A stretch of 64,000 nt of DNA from Mesorhabditis belari. Lineage: Eukaryota; Nematoda; Chromadorea; Rhabditida; Rhabditidae. Positions 21,038 to 32,960 of this stretch are shown one piece after another. Numbering within the stretch: position 1 is the first letter of the stretch; every line of letters begins with the position of its first letter. The stretch spans positions 4,298,501 to 4,362,500 of the forward strand of contig CAUEEP010000742.1 in NCBI GenBank assembly GCA_958450365.1, written 5' to 3'. Below the pieces are notes generated by a model. The model was given only the letters and a program-made list of their open reading frames with translations, was not told the DNA's origin and ran no database searches. The position numbers and the translations under genes were made by a program.

Positions 21038-23042
21038 TCACACTTCAACAAAAACGGATCGTTTCCGAACTGCTGGTATCAAACAATTGTAAACACTAAA
21101 GGCTAATTTCCAAATAATAAAGCAAACCGCTAACACGGCGATACAAATAAACAATTGAAGAGATGCAAGAGGAACAAGTGAAGCTATTTTAGCACATTGA
21201 TAGGGATGATGATGTCCAAGTTTGTTTGAAATGACAGCAATGATAGAAATTGTATCGGAAATCATGAAGGAAGCGATGAGAAGATTGAGAGAGAAACGAG
21301 GATAGATTAGAGAATCCATTTCTTTATTGCGAGTCATGATCAGTAAGAGAAGACAGATGCCGAGAAGTGAGTAGACGATTGATTGACCTTCCATGATGAT
21401 CAGCGTTAGATTTGGAGAGAGAACTTCGCCTGGAAAGTTTGTCTCGAAGTTTTTCTTAGTTATCAGCTTTTCTCTGGAAACTCACTAAGAAAAGCTTTTG
21501 GATGATGGTTTCCCCAAACTTTTTGACATAACATGATACAAGTGAGTGCACCGGTGATCAGCAAAAGAATCGACCAGATGAGACAGAGAAGGCGGATCGG
21601 CTCACAAAAGCGCTGAATTATTGAGGTTTGTATTGGGTTGGTGAATTGAAAGCTGCCGGACTTTGAACTAAAATTTATTGAACATAAAACCATGAATTCA
21701 TTCCAAATAATTTCCATTATTATTGAAGACTTCTGCCGATTTTACAGGCAATTTGCGGATCCCTCTTTCGTGGTAGGATTTTGGCTTGTGTGTGAGACAA
21801 GTGTGAGACTCAAAAATGGAGGACTGGAGATGTCCCAGTTTGAGCATTTTCTTCAAAAGAAACCCATTTTGGTGTCAATAGAAAAGTTGTAGAGAATCAA
21901 AAATTAGGCTTATAGCCAAATTTCCAAAAAGATACACTTAGTAGTTTCGCTTAAAATGCAAGTTTTGTGAAAATTCGTAAATTTGGCTTTTTCTTGAAAA
22001 CCAGTTTTTGAATCGTTCTGAAAATTTGGATATAAGCTTGATTTTTGATTCTCTACAACTTTTCCATTGACACCAAAATGAGTTTCTTTTGAAGAAAGTG
22101 CTCAAACTGCCACATATGACAATAGCCCGCAGTTTTCAATTTACCAACCCAATAGATTGAGATTAGCCTTGATTTGAGGAGAAGTCAATGTCCAATCTGA
22201 GGATTCGGAGCCGGCCAAATTAATTTGGAAAAGGTAGAGGGACGGGGGTTATGCAAGAGCCCTGCGCCAGACGACGAGCGATTACGCGGCTGCACACAGA
22301 ACACACAGAACACACAAATTTTAAGCGAAACTACTGTGTATCTTTTTGAAAATTTGGATATAAGCTTGATTTTTGATTCTCTACAACTTTTCCATTGACA
22401 CCAAAATGGGTTTCTTTTGAAGAAAGTGCTCAAACTGCCACATATGACAATAGCCGGTAGTTTTCAATTCACCAGCCCAATATTACAGCTTTTTGTACAA
22501 GTTTTGCTAAATAAAATCAATAAAGTTAAGGAATTAAATACAAGAAAAGATTGATTGATTGGTCGTTAAATGAAAGAAAATTTGAAACCTTAAAGCAGAT
22601 CTCATCTTGAAGATATCTCACGAAACGACAGCATCGATCCTCAGCTTTTTCCTTTTCTTTTTCTGAAATAATTTGAAATTCTTTCTTAACTTAGAACTTA
22701 ATTGAAAGTTAATTCTAATTTTTTACATAATTCTACATAATTCTACATAATTCTACATAATTCTACATAACTTAAACAATTACCGTAATCATGACTTGTC
22801 CCTGGAAGATCTTCGTAGTCATCCACCCGATTTTTGAGGTAAAGATTGATAGGAAACATTGGAAGACAAGCTTTGATTTGATTTGAAAATGGTTTTGAGA
22901 CAAATGAAGATATCAATCTCTTTCGAGCAATTGCTTGATCATTTATAATCTGATCACTTTGGGGATTTCCCTCTGGCAATCCATGCACTCGGTTTTCTTG
23001 GGAAAAATTTGAATGTTTAAAGAGAAGAGTTGATGTAGCCAT
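21038..23042 (-). CDS. Four-TM membrane protein of unknown function, copy 1
   Basis: Four exons on the minus strand: 22784-23042 (ATG at 23042), 22589-22662, 21486-21612, 21038-21429. They join in phase to 283 residues. The first ~110 residues are hydrophilic and presumably cytosolic. Four hydrophobic segments follow: LLCLIWSILLLITGAL; IVYSLLGICLLLLIM; LNLLIASFMISDTISIIAV; and LQLFICIAVLAVCFIIW. The tail is short and basic. The gene at 26863-28929 has the same number of exons, the same intron phases (1, 0, 1) and the same membrane layout, so the two are paralogues. I do not recognise the family. A mariner-type MITE pair (21629-22486) sits in intron 2. Confidence 0.7.
21629..22486. mobile_element. 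Mariner-type MITE, one complete and one half copy
   Basis: Begins TTGGGTTGGTGAATTGAAAG and ends with the inverted complement at about 22157. A second right half runs to 22486. The shared interior includes CACCAAAATGGGTTTCTTTT and the GC-rich GCGCCAGACGACGAGCGATT. The ends resemble mariner TIRs. Family members are at 6488, 44663, 46889, 53160 and 59611. Confidence 0.7.
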
Positions 23043-23494
23043 TAAGGAGAGGAAAATATCGATTTCGATTGTTTCAAAGAGCTATTAGATCTAGTGCGAG
23101 ACTAGATTTTGGTCTGATATCAGAATGATTGCAATAGAAGAACTCGAAAAGATTTGGTAGATAGATTGGGTAGATCTGCAAGCCTGTTAGTCTTAGAATC
23201 CGGTATTAGTAGACGAAAAATGTGTGTTAGCAATGGATTTTGTACTAAACTAGCTCTTACAACTAGATAGACGAATGAAATCAATGAATAGAATAACAAA
23301 AACATTTGTTAGCTCTGATACAAGCTCTGGCACTTGATAGAGTTAGATTCACACGAAATACTACTAAATAAAGCTTTCAGCTTTGATTACTGATTGCAAC
23401 AGGTGAAATGAATTGAGTGGGCAAGTGAAAAAAAGAAATAATATTTCTGAAAAACAGCCTTATCACAAGTTTCTTTCAGTTTTCACTTTTCAAA
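23043..23494. other. Promoter-side spacer between divergent genes
   Basis: 452 nt between the minus-strand four-TM gene and the plus-strand chemoreceptor copy 2, so it should hold both promoters. AT-rich with no repeat of note. ATG 23495 is preceded by TTTCTTTCAG at 23470-23479, which could serve as a trans-splice acceptor. Confidence 0.45.
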
Positions 23495-25820
23495 ATGACT
23501 CTCGAGCTATTGGATTGGCTGGGAATCGTTGTCGATTCGACGATTCCATTCGCTTGTCTCCTTGACATTTTTCTTTTATTCGCCTTTTTGAATGGGAAGA
23601 ACAATCTGTGCCCAATTTTTGCGTGGTGTCTCAGAAATATTTGTGAGTTTCATCGTGGCTTTTGGAGACACAAAGACGAAACAAGAAAGATTGAATCATT
23701 GAATCATCGAGCCTTTCCTGAGCCTAGTGAAATACACTACTGGACATTGAAATATCATATTTGAAAAAGCACTTTCGCACTTTCGCGCGTCTGTAACTCC
23801 CTTGTCTTTACCGTATTTCTAAATATTAATATTACCATTGTGTAGCCCTTGAAAAGAGCTTTCCGAAAATGTATAACACTAATAGTTTACACTTAAAGAC
23901 AAGAGAGTTACAGACGCGAGAAAGTGACGATCGTTTTTTAAATATCATATTTCATTGTCCATTACTGTATCTCTCTACACCTGTAGCAGTCACAAACCAA
24001 ATGAAAATGAAATAGAGACTCATTTGAGGCTCATTTTTCAGTTTACTCTCATCTAATCGTCTACTTTGCTGAAATCTTCATTCATCAATTCACCGCCAAT
24101 GGCTTCTTTCTCGATTTCTTTCTGGAATATCAAAATATCATTGGGAAAGTAATAAAATCGACTCCCAAGATTGTAAACAAGTTAACAAGTTGTTTAGATC
24201 TTTTTCGACGTGTGTGTTGTGTGGACAGCGCAGGTTGTCATTTGGAATATGATTATGGCTTTGTCTAGACTGTGGTGTGTCCGTCGAGCACTCTCATTTT
24301 ACTCGGTTTGCTTCAAAAAAGTGTTCAAAGAAGGGAATAGAGAAAGAAATTCTAGACTTGGAATGAAAATCTTCAGCGAAAGATCTCGATTTTTGTGTGG
24401 AGCTTGAACGTTGTACTTTCTGGGCATATTTTCATTTTCGTTGATTGTCGGGCCTGGGAAATGGTTGGTTGAGGTTTTCAGGGCAAAATAAAGTCAAAGC
24501 CGAAGCTAGCGCAAGTCTCAATGCTATAGTATGCTAATGTCAATGCTAATATAAGTACAAATGTACAAATATGTGGCTAGAGTCAGACCTGGTCAGATTC
24601 AGAGCTGGCCTGGGCTCTAAACAAAACTAGAAACTGAAATCCGTGGTTAAACTTACTTGGACTTGAAAACAATGATGCATTAACTGGCCGTGAACCCGCC
24701 CACCAGGGGTTTTTCTAGCTAGATATTTGGCCAGTGGCACGTACTCCACGTGACGCAGTCGGTAGAGTCTCGGCCTACAGCCCACACGGTCCCGGTTCGA
24801 CTCCCGGCTCCTGCCGTGACTTTTGCTTTTTAAAAAAACGAAATAAGAGATGCACAACTATCTAGAATTCTAAGTCTAAAAAACTAAAAATTACAGAAAA
24901 TTACAACTAAAATCGATCACTACAGACAGACAGACACTTTTCTTTTATAAATACTAGATTCTACACGAATGGCTGGCACTGGACTCATCCAGTTCAAGCA
25001 AATCTTGCCTAGTTTTTGTGGAGTAGAATTGCGCCCTAACCCGGCTTTGATCCTCCTTTAGGCATTCATCCACAGAAACCTTTACCCAAAAACGAATAAC
25101 TATCAAATTTAAGGGCAAAGACTCGTGGTCATTCGGGACAAGAACTCCAAATATCATCTCAACTTTTTATGCAGTCTATGTGCACAATTTTCTCTTCTTA
25201 ATGACGCTTTTCATCTATGGATGGCTGGGATACGAGTTGTATCGAGCGAAGAATTTCCCTGACTATTTGGCGCGGCAAACGCTGATCGCGCAATTCTTGA
25301 TCAATTTGCGTACGATTTCGATTCTTTTTTTCGAAACAATGTTCTTGTGTTTCAGCAAAATGGATCAATGCGGTGAACATTTTGTACGGGAGTCTCGAAT
25401 GTTGCCTCTTGAATGGAATCATTCCGCCGATGAATTTGAAATTGTTTTGGCTACTTGCGTGAGTGTTTTTTGAAGCTTTGCTCAGGCTCAGACTCAGGCT
25501 CAGGCTCAGACTCAGGCTCAGACTCATCTTCTCGTTCATATTTCTATTTTCAGTCAAATCGGTGGCACTTTTTATGGAATCAATGCAACAATCGTCGTCT
25601 TTGTCTGCTTTCCAAAGGTGAGGGAATTCATTTTATAGATTAAGCTAATTTAAATGGCTACTTATTAAGCTACTATTGAAAAGATCAAGCTTAAAATCTC
25701 AAGCTACAGGCTAGAAAGCGTTTTCGCGAGGTTAGCCGCCGATTGATTTGCGGAAAAGTGACACCCCGAGCTCAAATCTTCTCGATTTCTGATCAATTCT
25801 TTAACTCAACAGTTAGATGA
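23495..25820 (+). CDS. Seven-TM chemoreceptor-like GPCR, copy 2
   Basis: Eight exons: 23495-23642, 24042-24148, 24198-24320, 24377-24473, 25114-25309, 25356-25458, 25554-25617, 25710-25820, all in phase. It mirrors the receptor at 12272-15371: LLDWLGIVVDSTIPFACLLD at the start, IWNMIMALSRLWCV in exon 3, HIFIFVDCR in exon 4, GINATIVVFVCFPK in exon 7 and a basic tail. Exon 3 is 15 nt longer than in copy 1 and exon 4 is shorter, so the boundary between them is the least certain part. A family-C MITE (23735-23967) occupies intron 1. AATAAA follows the stop at 25823. Family assignment within nematode chemoreceptors is open. Confidence 0.78.
23735..23967. mobile_element. MITE, family C (intronic)
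   Basis: Third complete family-C copy, TA-flanked, with palindromic arms CACTACTGGACATTGAAATA and the complement. It lies in intron 1 of chemoreceptor copy 2. Confidence 0.75.
24738..24822 (+). pseudogene. tRNA-like sequence
   Basis: TGACGCAGTCGGTAGAGTC fits an A-box and GGTTCGACTCC fits a B-box exactly. The T-stem has one mismatch (CCCGG against CCCGG), and the anticodon and acceptor stems do not pair well. It is followed by T-rich sequence. Best read as a tRNA pseudogene or tRNA-derived element in intron 4 of chemoreceptor copy 2. Confidence 0.4.
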
Positions 25821-26862
25821 AAAATAAATGCATTATCTTATTGAAAATACTGCTTTATACAAGGACAAATTGAAATCAAAGTGCTTAAAGTGGGTTCGAT
25901 TTGGCTTCAGGCATCAGTGGCTTCAGGCTTGGAGTTGGTTCGATTTGGCATCAGGCATCTTCAGGCCTTTCTCTGTAAACTAAACAATTTAAAGAAACAA
26001 ATACAAAGTTGTAACGATATTAATGCTGACAATTCACCTCATTAATCACACACTTTCCTTTCAGAAATCCTGTAGATCCAGGTGAAAACGGAACAGTTTA
26101 AGGAAAAAAATATATTTTTGAGTTTTTTTTGTGCAATATCTTCATTTCAATCTTCCCCTCTAAATGGTCATTGATTTCTTAGATCCTAGAATCTCCTAGG
26201 ACTTAGAATCTCCTAGGTCTAAGAATTTCCTAGGACTTAGAATCTCCTAGGACTTAGAATTTCCTAGGTCTAAGAATTTCCTAGGTCCTATTCTTAGAAT
26301 TTTTCTTTTTTTTCTACTCTTTCCTAGGTCTCCTTGGTTCTCCAGAACACGACATAGACATTGATGAGAATATATTACGACAAGTTGCTCAAGTTAACAT
26401 TCTCATTGTAGAATCCTACGGTACTAACAATAAGTGTAAACACAAAAGCACTGTATCTATTAGTGGAGCTTTCTAAATGACACTTATTTTAGAACTACCG
26501 TAAGCTAACTGTTTTCATGGAATATTGGCGAATTTTCACTAAAAGGTAAACATTTTATTTATAAAATAAAAAAAAGAAACGACGAAATCTTTCGGTGAGA
26601 ATGCCGAGATTTAGAAAGTCGTTTTCTTTATACAAAAATAAATTCATTAACTCTTTGCAAAGCCGTTTATGTATGGATGTAAAGTGGTAACGAAAATGTA
26701 CCCAAAAGCCTTTTCAATCACTGATCAATTCAATTAAATATGCTTCGTAAAATGAAAAAAAACTTTATTCAATAAAGAAATTTGGTTTATGATTAAAAAG
26801 TTTATGAATTGGCTTTAAGCAAGGCAAACTTTTGATTCAATTAATTTCAATTTCAATTTCAA
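25821..26862. other. Spacer between convergent genes, with CCTAGG-rich repeat
   Basis: No exon seen. 26175-26300 is an imperfect 20-nt array around TCCTAGGACTTAGAATCTCC, in which CCTAGG recurs. 25885-25975 repeats TTCGATTTGGC(T/A)TCAGGCATC. The rest is AT-rich 3' flanking sequence of the two genes. Confidence 0.5.
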
Positions 26863-28929
26863 TCAAACATTGATCGTTCGCCGTCCCGGATTCCCCTCTT
26901 CATCATCCCCATTTCCTTGAATCTTCAAATCTGAACAAATCCACAAGATAAAAGTCCCAACACTAATACAAATAGCTACAGTCCCAAAAATCATGAACAC
27001 CCAAATCGCTGCTTTCAACAAAAACTCAGGCAACCAAGTGGCTATTTGAGCACAAGTCACACCAGTGAAACCACAACGATAGAAAATGAGAGCAATGAAA
27101 AGTATGAAGCCGGACAAGAAAACATTGATGGCTAAATAGAGAAGAGTCACTTGGAAACAAAGAGAGAATTCCGTGTCTATTTTGAAGAAAATTATGTGAA
27201 TGATAAAGCAGATAAAGGTAATGAGATGAATCCAACGCTCGATCGAACACAACTCATTACAAAGGTACGCCGGTAGGAAGGGGCCTGGAAAATGGAATTG
27301 ATCCAATGATTTTACATCCTTATGCCATCATGACCGACTGCCTAAGAGTCCTGTATTTTCGGCGGGAGGTCAAGGGTTCAATCCCGTCAGCTAGGTTGTC
27401 AGCTAGCTATCATTTTATCAGTTAAACTCACGCAAGGGTTCAATCCCGTCGGCTAGATTATCAGCTGGCTATCATTTTATCAGTTAAACTCACTCAAGGG
27501 TTCAATCCCGTCAGCTAGATTGTCAGCTAGCTATCATTTTATCAGTTAAACTCACCAATGAACGAGTGTGGTTCGATGAACTCGTGCCAAACGCGATGCG
27601 AATAGAAAACGATTGATAGACTACCGGAGAGAATAAAAATCCCGGAGCAGAGTAAGGAAAGCGCTTGAAGACAGTATTTTTTGGCCTAAAACATTTAAAA
27701 CACTCATTCTTTACTTCTAAATCGTAAAAGAGTTGTTCAATCATAAAAGAGCTGTTGTTCACATACTCGATTTTTGGAGATTCCCGAGATTCGGCGCCTT
27801 ATTGATGGAAACGATTGATTTGTGAGTGTTTCTAAAAAGTAACTATTGATAATTTGTTAATAAACGAAAGATTTCCTTTTAAGTTTAAATTCATTTTCTT
27901 TGTATTCTTAGTATTTGAATCGATTTTAAACTCAAAATGAAGCTTGATAAATGGAATTTTTATCTATTAGGTACATGCATAACATTTGCATGAATTTCCA
28001 ACGATAGAAACCTGAAAACGATATCGATGAATGTTATAAACTATTTGAAAGTTGTAAACCTCCTCTACAAAATAGGCTAAAACGTGTTTCAATCGATCGA
28101 AGCATTGAAGAAATTTCGAGGGCGAAATGCGAGTGACCAAAAAAAAGGAATCAAGTCACTTTAGGGACAAGTTTAGCGTGGTCAAAATAGAGTTAGCTTC
28201 CCAAAATTGAAGATTTTAAAAAGAAAGGATAACTATATATCAATTGATTAAAAAAGTCTAACGGAAATGCATTTACAGAAATTTAGACAGAGCGTAAGTT
28301 CTTCTTCTCTTCTTCAATTTTGGGAAGCTAACTCTATTTTGACCACACTAAACTTGTCCCTAAAGTGACTCGATTCCTTTTTTTGGTCACTCGCATTTCG
28401 CCCTCGAAATTTCTTCAATCGTTCGATCAATTGAAACACGTTTTAGCCTATTTTGTAGAGGAGATTTACCAACTTTCAAATAGTTTATAACATTCATTGA
28501 TATCGTTTTCAGGTTTCTATCGTTGGAAATTTCTGAAAATATTGAAAATATTGAAATCCGCATTTCTTATGCATGTACCTAATATTTAAAACTTTGTTTT
28601 GTTTTGTTTTCATTTTGTTTTCATTTTGTTTTCATTTTGTTTTCATTTTGTTTTCATTTAAAAGGTTAAAAGGTTAAAAGGTTCTATAGTTTTCTGTTTT
28701 ATCAATTGAATTCTTAATTGAATTCTTATTTGAAACGGCCGCAGTGCCATAAAATTGTGTGTTTAACCTTTATGTCTTATTATGTACCCTTTGTTTGTAT
28801 CACATTATTGGTTTTCAATAAATGTATTTTTAAATTGAATACAATTGAATACAATACAAATGAATACAATACAAAAAACAAACCCTCAAAATCGACTGGC
28901 TCGTCGATTGTCCCGTAACGATTGGACAT
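26863..28929 (-). CDS. Four-TM membrane protein of unknown function, copy 2
   Basis: Four minus-strand exons: 28884-28929 (starts MSNRYGTIDEPVDFE), 27767-27831, 27556-27685, 26863-27284; 220 residues in phase. A short hydrophilic N-terminus precedes four hydrophobic segments: LSLLCSGIFILSGSLSIVF; LITFICFIIHIIFF; LLYLAINVFLSGFILFIALI; and AAIWVFMIFGTVAICISV. The tail is acidic then basic. Intron phases (1, 0, 1) and layout match the gene at 21038-23042. The N-terminal exon is much shorter than in that paralogue. The function is unknown. Intron 1 carries a 0.6-kb hairpin element, and intron 3 a triplicated stretch with tRNA-like sequence. Confidence 0.7.
27335..27555 (+). repeat. Triplicated 64-nt unit with tRNA-like T-arm
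   Basis: 27335-27400 reads like a degraded tRNA (GACTGCCTAAGAGTC then GGGTTCAATCCC). Its 3' part plus GCTATCATTTTATCAGTTAA and ACTCAC is repeated three times up to 27555. ACTCAC is the complement of the GTGAGT donor of exon 3 of the minus-strand gene, so that intron now contains three copies of its own donor region. Confidence 0.6.
27968..28582. mobile_element. Long hairpin element (intronic)
   Basis: Ends TAGGTACATGCATAA and the complement TTATGCATGTACCTA. The two arms of about 250 nt mirror each other closely (shared AAACACGTTTTAGCC, CGAAATGCGAGTGACC, AAGCTAACTCTATTTTGACC) around a loop near 28210-28310. No coding capacity. It lies in intron 1 of four-TM copy 2. Confidence 0.75.
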
Positions 28930-29536
28930 TGTTGTTTTGATTGTTTAGAAGGAATTTGAATTATTGAAGTATTGGATTGAGAATTGAGAATTGATTATTG
29001 AATATTGAATTATTGAATTATTGAATTATTGAATTGAGAATTGTTTATTGAATTAAATCAATTTTCTTTGAGAACAGATGGTTAAATGAAATGATTCGCC
29101 AAAAAGGCGGCTATGCCTTTGGCTAATATGAAGTTTTTTTTGGGGAAAATTGCGTAATTGAACCGATTTTTATCTTTAGAATGAATGTATCTTTTCGAAA
29201 AATAAACAAAACATAGAATTTTTCAAAGGAAAACTCTTTGCTTTAGTGTGATTTTTGTGCTTTACAAACGCGAGCACAAGAAAACTTCATTCACAAAGTG
29301 TTCATTGTTCTTATTTTCTTATTTTCAACTTAAATTGATATGATTGTTTATAAGTTTTATCAAAAAAAGCTTTCCTTGGTTATTCAGTGATTTATTATTG
29401 CTCTTTTTTAACAGAAAAAAGAATCACAAGGAAAACAGATGACGCTCTCTTTCTCTTTCTCTCTCTTCTTCTCTCTCTCTTGAGAATTAATCTCATTCTC
29501 TTTTATCCAAAGCTCATTCTCTTTTAATCGATTGCT
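28930..29536. other. Intergenic spacer, no gene seen
   Basis: Divergent promoter region between four-TM copy 2 and the lectin gene. It contains an ATTGAATT-type short repeat at 28975-29060 and a CT-rich tract at 29445-29480 just upstream of the lectin start. Confidence 0.45.
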
Positions 29537-31524
29537 ATGCTTTCAAAAGTTCTTTTTCTATTTCTACTTTTAATTCTTGAATCCTTTGTGACAGTTCTTT
29601 GTCTCAAATGTGAATTTGAATGGACACAACGGGGATCATCATGCTATTTGCTTCAGGTGCTTCGGAAATTTGATTTCTTTAAGATTAAACGATATAATAA
29701 ACCTTTTTTTATCAAAACTTAAGATATTTTAAGTTCTATCGGATTGAGGTCAGGAGACTGAGCGGGCCAGTCCAAAGTTGCAATGTTATTGCTGTTCAGC
29801 CAGTCTCGGGTGTCTCCGGCTCGATGAATTGACGCGTTGTCGTATTGAAACAAGTCCGGAACGGTTGGATTTAGGAGCAAAAACGGCAACAAGCAATTGT
29901 TCAAGATATCTATCTAGTCATCCGATTCGAAACCATCTTCAGAGCGACCGTTCCATCAGCACAATAGGCGGCCCAAACCATCACAAAACCACCGTCAAAG
30001 TTTTGAGTTCCAAACACCATCGGATCACGTCGAAGATCCTTTCAATAGTAGTCGACGCCATTGGGACCATCCCAATTCCATTTCTTCTCATCGGAAAAGA
30101 TCACCTAAACGCTAAAAAAATAATAAAACATAAGCGGCTTTCTAACCATAGATCAATCCTGATTCATATGAGCCTTGGCGAACTCCAATCGGGCTTTCTT
30201 GTGCAAAAGCTTCACGACCGGCTGCATGTTCAATAATTGTCGATCGATATGTGGATTTTCCGTGACGACTCGCCAAATTGTCGACTTCGAAGCGTCGATT
30301 TTCAGTTCCGTTTTCACTTCATTGATCGTTTTTCCGTGGATTTTGTTCACAATATAGCGTCTAGCTCGCGGTGTAAGCTTTGGTTTCGGTCCTGGCTTCT
30401 TCTTTGGTGCAGGAACGAACTCGGACTTTCTATAATTTCGCACGGCAGAGTCGGATCGGCCCAAATTTTTTGCGATTTTCCTTATTGAGTCGCCAATCCT
30501 CAAACGGGCATCAATCTGGCCTTTATCATAATCCGTGAGCAGCTTTCCATGTGCCATTTACCTGGAAATTAACAAAAATTACAAATTTAATAAAAAAATA
30601 TGCACAACAAAACGAAAAATTTCAAATAACAACAGCAAAGGCGGGTGCGTTTAAGAATTTGAAACGGTTGATTTAGCAAAAAGTTTCTATTTTGAAAATT
30701 TTTATTTTTTACAGTAGGCTTATTTTTCGTGTTATTTAGGTTTTAAGACATGCTCTTTCTAATAGAAAAAGATTAATAGTTGTAGCGGTGGTCAAAGGGC
30801 AAAATTCGCTGTTTTAGGGGGTGCGTTTAAGAATTTGAAACGCACTGTATAAGCTGTAAACTAAGCAATGTTCAATACATTAATTCTTCCGTTTTAGGGT
30901 GACTTGTCCAACAGCGCGCCTCTCTTTACTTTCACTGAAGCTGAAGCCGATTGTGTGCAGCGAAAAGGACATCTCGTTTCAGTGCACAGTAAAGTTGAAC
31001 AGGATTTTCTTACTGGTAAAGAATTTGAAATTTTGAGATACAGAATTTGTATTTAGATTTGGTGAAAAGAAAAGAGAGTGGCGATTGCGCAAAGGAGAAC
31101 GTTTGGACTGGATTGTGGTACGATGAGGCAAAGGAGAAAGCTCTTTTTACTGGTTAGTCATCACACATAGATAGATTTCATAGGTTTCGAAGAAAATCAA
31201 AGATTATTGCAAAGATTCCTTTAGTTATAAGCCTTTTTCAGATGGTTCACCGGTGGATTTTTGGCGGAACAAAGTTGATGACTCATTTGGCGCTTCGGCA
31301 CTGGTGGTGGGTGATTTGAAAAGCCAAAAAATTTGTCGAAATTTTCAGATTTAAGATATTTTGTTTATGAGATACGTTTATTTTTTCGCAAACTCGATTT
31401 CCAGATTCAAAACTCGTTGAAATGCTCTCCAGTGGCTCCAATTTTCATTCAAATCGACATCTCTGCGAAACTTTCGCGTTACATTTGCAAAAAAACGGCA
31501 ATTAATGAGATTCAAGACTATTGA
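29537..31524 (+). CDS. Secreted C-type lectin domain protein
   Basis: Five exons: 29537-29656, 30898-31015, 31057-31152, 31242-31303, 31405-31524, in phase, 171 residues. A strong signal peptide (about 1-22) is followed by a single C-type lectin fold: WTQRGSSCY, then FTFTEAEADCVQRKGHLVSVHS-type sequence, WTGLWY, VDFW, and the late cysteines in LKCSP and YICKK. Spacing fits a compact CTLD (clec family). No EPN or QPD calcium/sugar-binding triplet is visible, so sugar binding by the classical site is doubtful. Intron 1 is 1.2 kb because a Tc1-like transposon sits in it on the opposite strand; the other introns are 41-101 nt. The CTLD is found in many nematode secreted proteins linked to immunity or matrix. 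Confidence 0.85.
29719..30850 (-). mobile_element. Tc1/Tc3-like DNA transposon, decayed
   Basis: Minus-strand transposase remains. 30153-30557 encodes the N-terminal helix-turn-helix region (DYDKGQIDARLRIGDSIRKI, then KKKPGPKPK). 30040-30110 has FSDEKKWNWDGP, and 29719-29904 has QYDNASIH and AQSPDLNPIE, which together give the DDE residues. Stops and frame shifts separate the pieces. The right end at 30820-30850 reads GTGCGTTTAAGAATTTGAAA followed by CGCACTGTATA; the left terminal repeat is missing. The element is inserted in lectin intron 1. Confidence 0.8.
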
Positions 31525-32960
31525 TTGATGTTAAAATTGATAAGAATGATTTAATTGAAAAAAATGATTTCATTTTGTCAATCCAGTCTTGTAAAATAAA
31601 ACAGCAACAATGCAACGGCAGCAAAGCAGCAGCAACAATGCAACAGCTTCCTTATCTCTGTTTGGTTCCTTATCTCTCTCAATTTGGTTCCTTGTCTCTC
31701 TAAGTTTGGTTGCTTATCTCTCTAAGTTTGGTTTCTTTGTCTCTCTAAATTTGGTTCATTATCTCTAACAATGCAACAGCACAGCCCACGCGGTCTTGCC
31801 CGTTGGTTGCTTATCTCTCTAAGTTTGGTTTCTTTGTCTCTCTAAATTTGGTTCATTATCTCTAACAATGCAACAGCACAATGCAACAGCAACAACGCAA
31901 CAGCACCAACGCAACAGCTTCCTTATCTCTGTTTGGTTCCTTATCTCTCTCAATTTGGTTCCTTGTCTCTCTAAATTTGGTTCCTTATCTCTAACAATCC
32001 AACAGCAACAATGCAACAGCAACAATGCAACAGCACAATGCAATGCAACAATACAACAGCAATAATACAACAGCAACAATACAACAGCACCAATACAACG
32101 GCAACAATGCAACAGCAACAAAAAGACAACTTGAACACTCTCAATCACATCAATCTCTCATCTATCGGCTGTTAAAAGGCATCTATCGGCTATCGGCTGT
32201 TACAATATCCAAAACAAATCCAAAACAAATCAAAATCATTAAATCTACAGATAATCTACACATAAATCTTCATTTAAATACAAGAATTCCAGAAATACCC
32301 CAAGAAAACAACAATTATTTGAGTGGGTTTTATCGGAAAGAATCAAATTTTCGAGGAAATTTCATTAATTTGCTCATTCATCGGCTAAAAATCAAATTCT
32401 CGCGTCAACAAGTTCCATAAAAAGACCCAATTCTGACAGCAGAATGTCCATTTTAAGGAAATTTCACTTCCAAATCGATCTTTAGCTTTAATCTAATCGA
32501 GCTTTTTAGTTTTCAAGTCACATTTTTTGATAATTTTTCTATGATTCAGTTCCTGAGGTGTTTTTTTCATCGAAATTCCTACAATCCGACTAAACACAAG
32601 GAAAAAAACTAAGAAATTTAAAGAAATTTAAAGAAATTTACTCAATTCTCATCAAACTTCAACACCTTTTTTTTTAATGATTTATGAAAAGATTGACGAA
32701 AAGATTAAATCTTTCTTCGCTCAAATCAAATCTTTGCTCAAAAAACTGTACAAAAAACAAAAGTTTCAAGTGGCCAAAAAATGTTTAACGCTTTTTTTTC
32801 TTACTTTTAACGTTTACTCATTTCTTTTTCAATTGTTTTTCTGAAATTTAAGGAAAACTTTAAGGAAAACTCTTTGCCAATCATTTTCTATTCTTTCAAC
32901 GATCTTTTGATTCGTTTTGGCTTTTGTTTCGGTTCAATTACCCGACTTTAGCTCTGAGAA
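31525..32960. other. Spacer with AACAATGCAACAGC and TTGGTTCCTTATCTCTC repeats
   Basis: 31600-32130 is built from two interleaved short units: a CAACAATGCAACAGCA type and a TTGGTTCCTTATCTCTCTAA type, with 31770-31860 duplicating an earlier stretch. Open frames on both strands here are repeat artefacts. 32130-32860 is AT-rich with nothing recognised. Confidence 0.55.

Noticed and set aside
24738..24822. Functional tRNA gene
   Set aside because: Good A and B boxes, but the anticodon and acceptor stems do not pair and the T-stem has a mismatch.
29778..30488. Plus-strand open frames inside lectin intron 1
   Set aside because: They are antisense to the Tc1/Tc3-like transposase remains on the minus strand.
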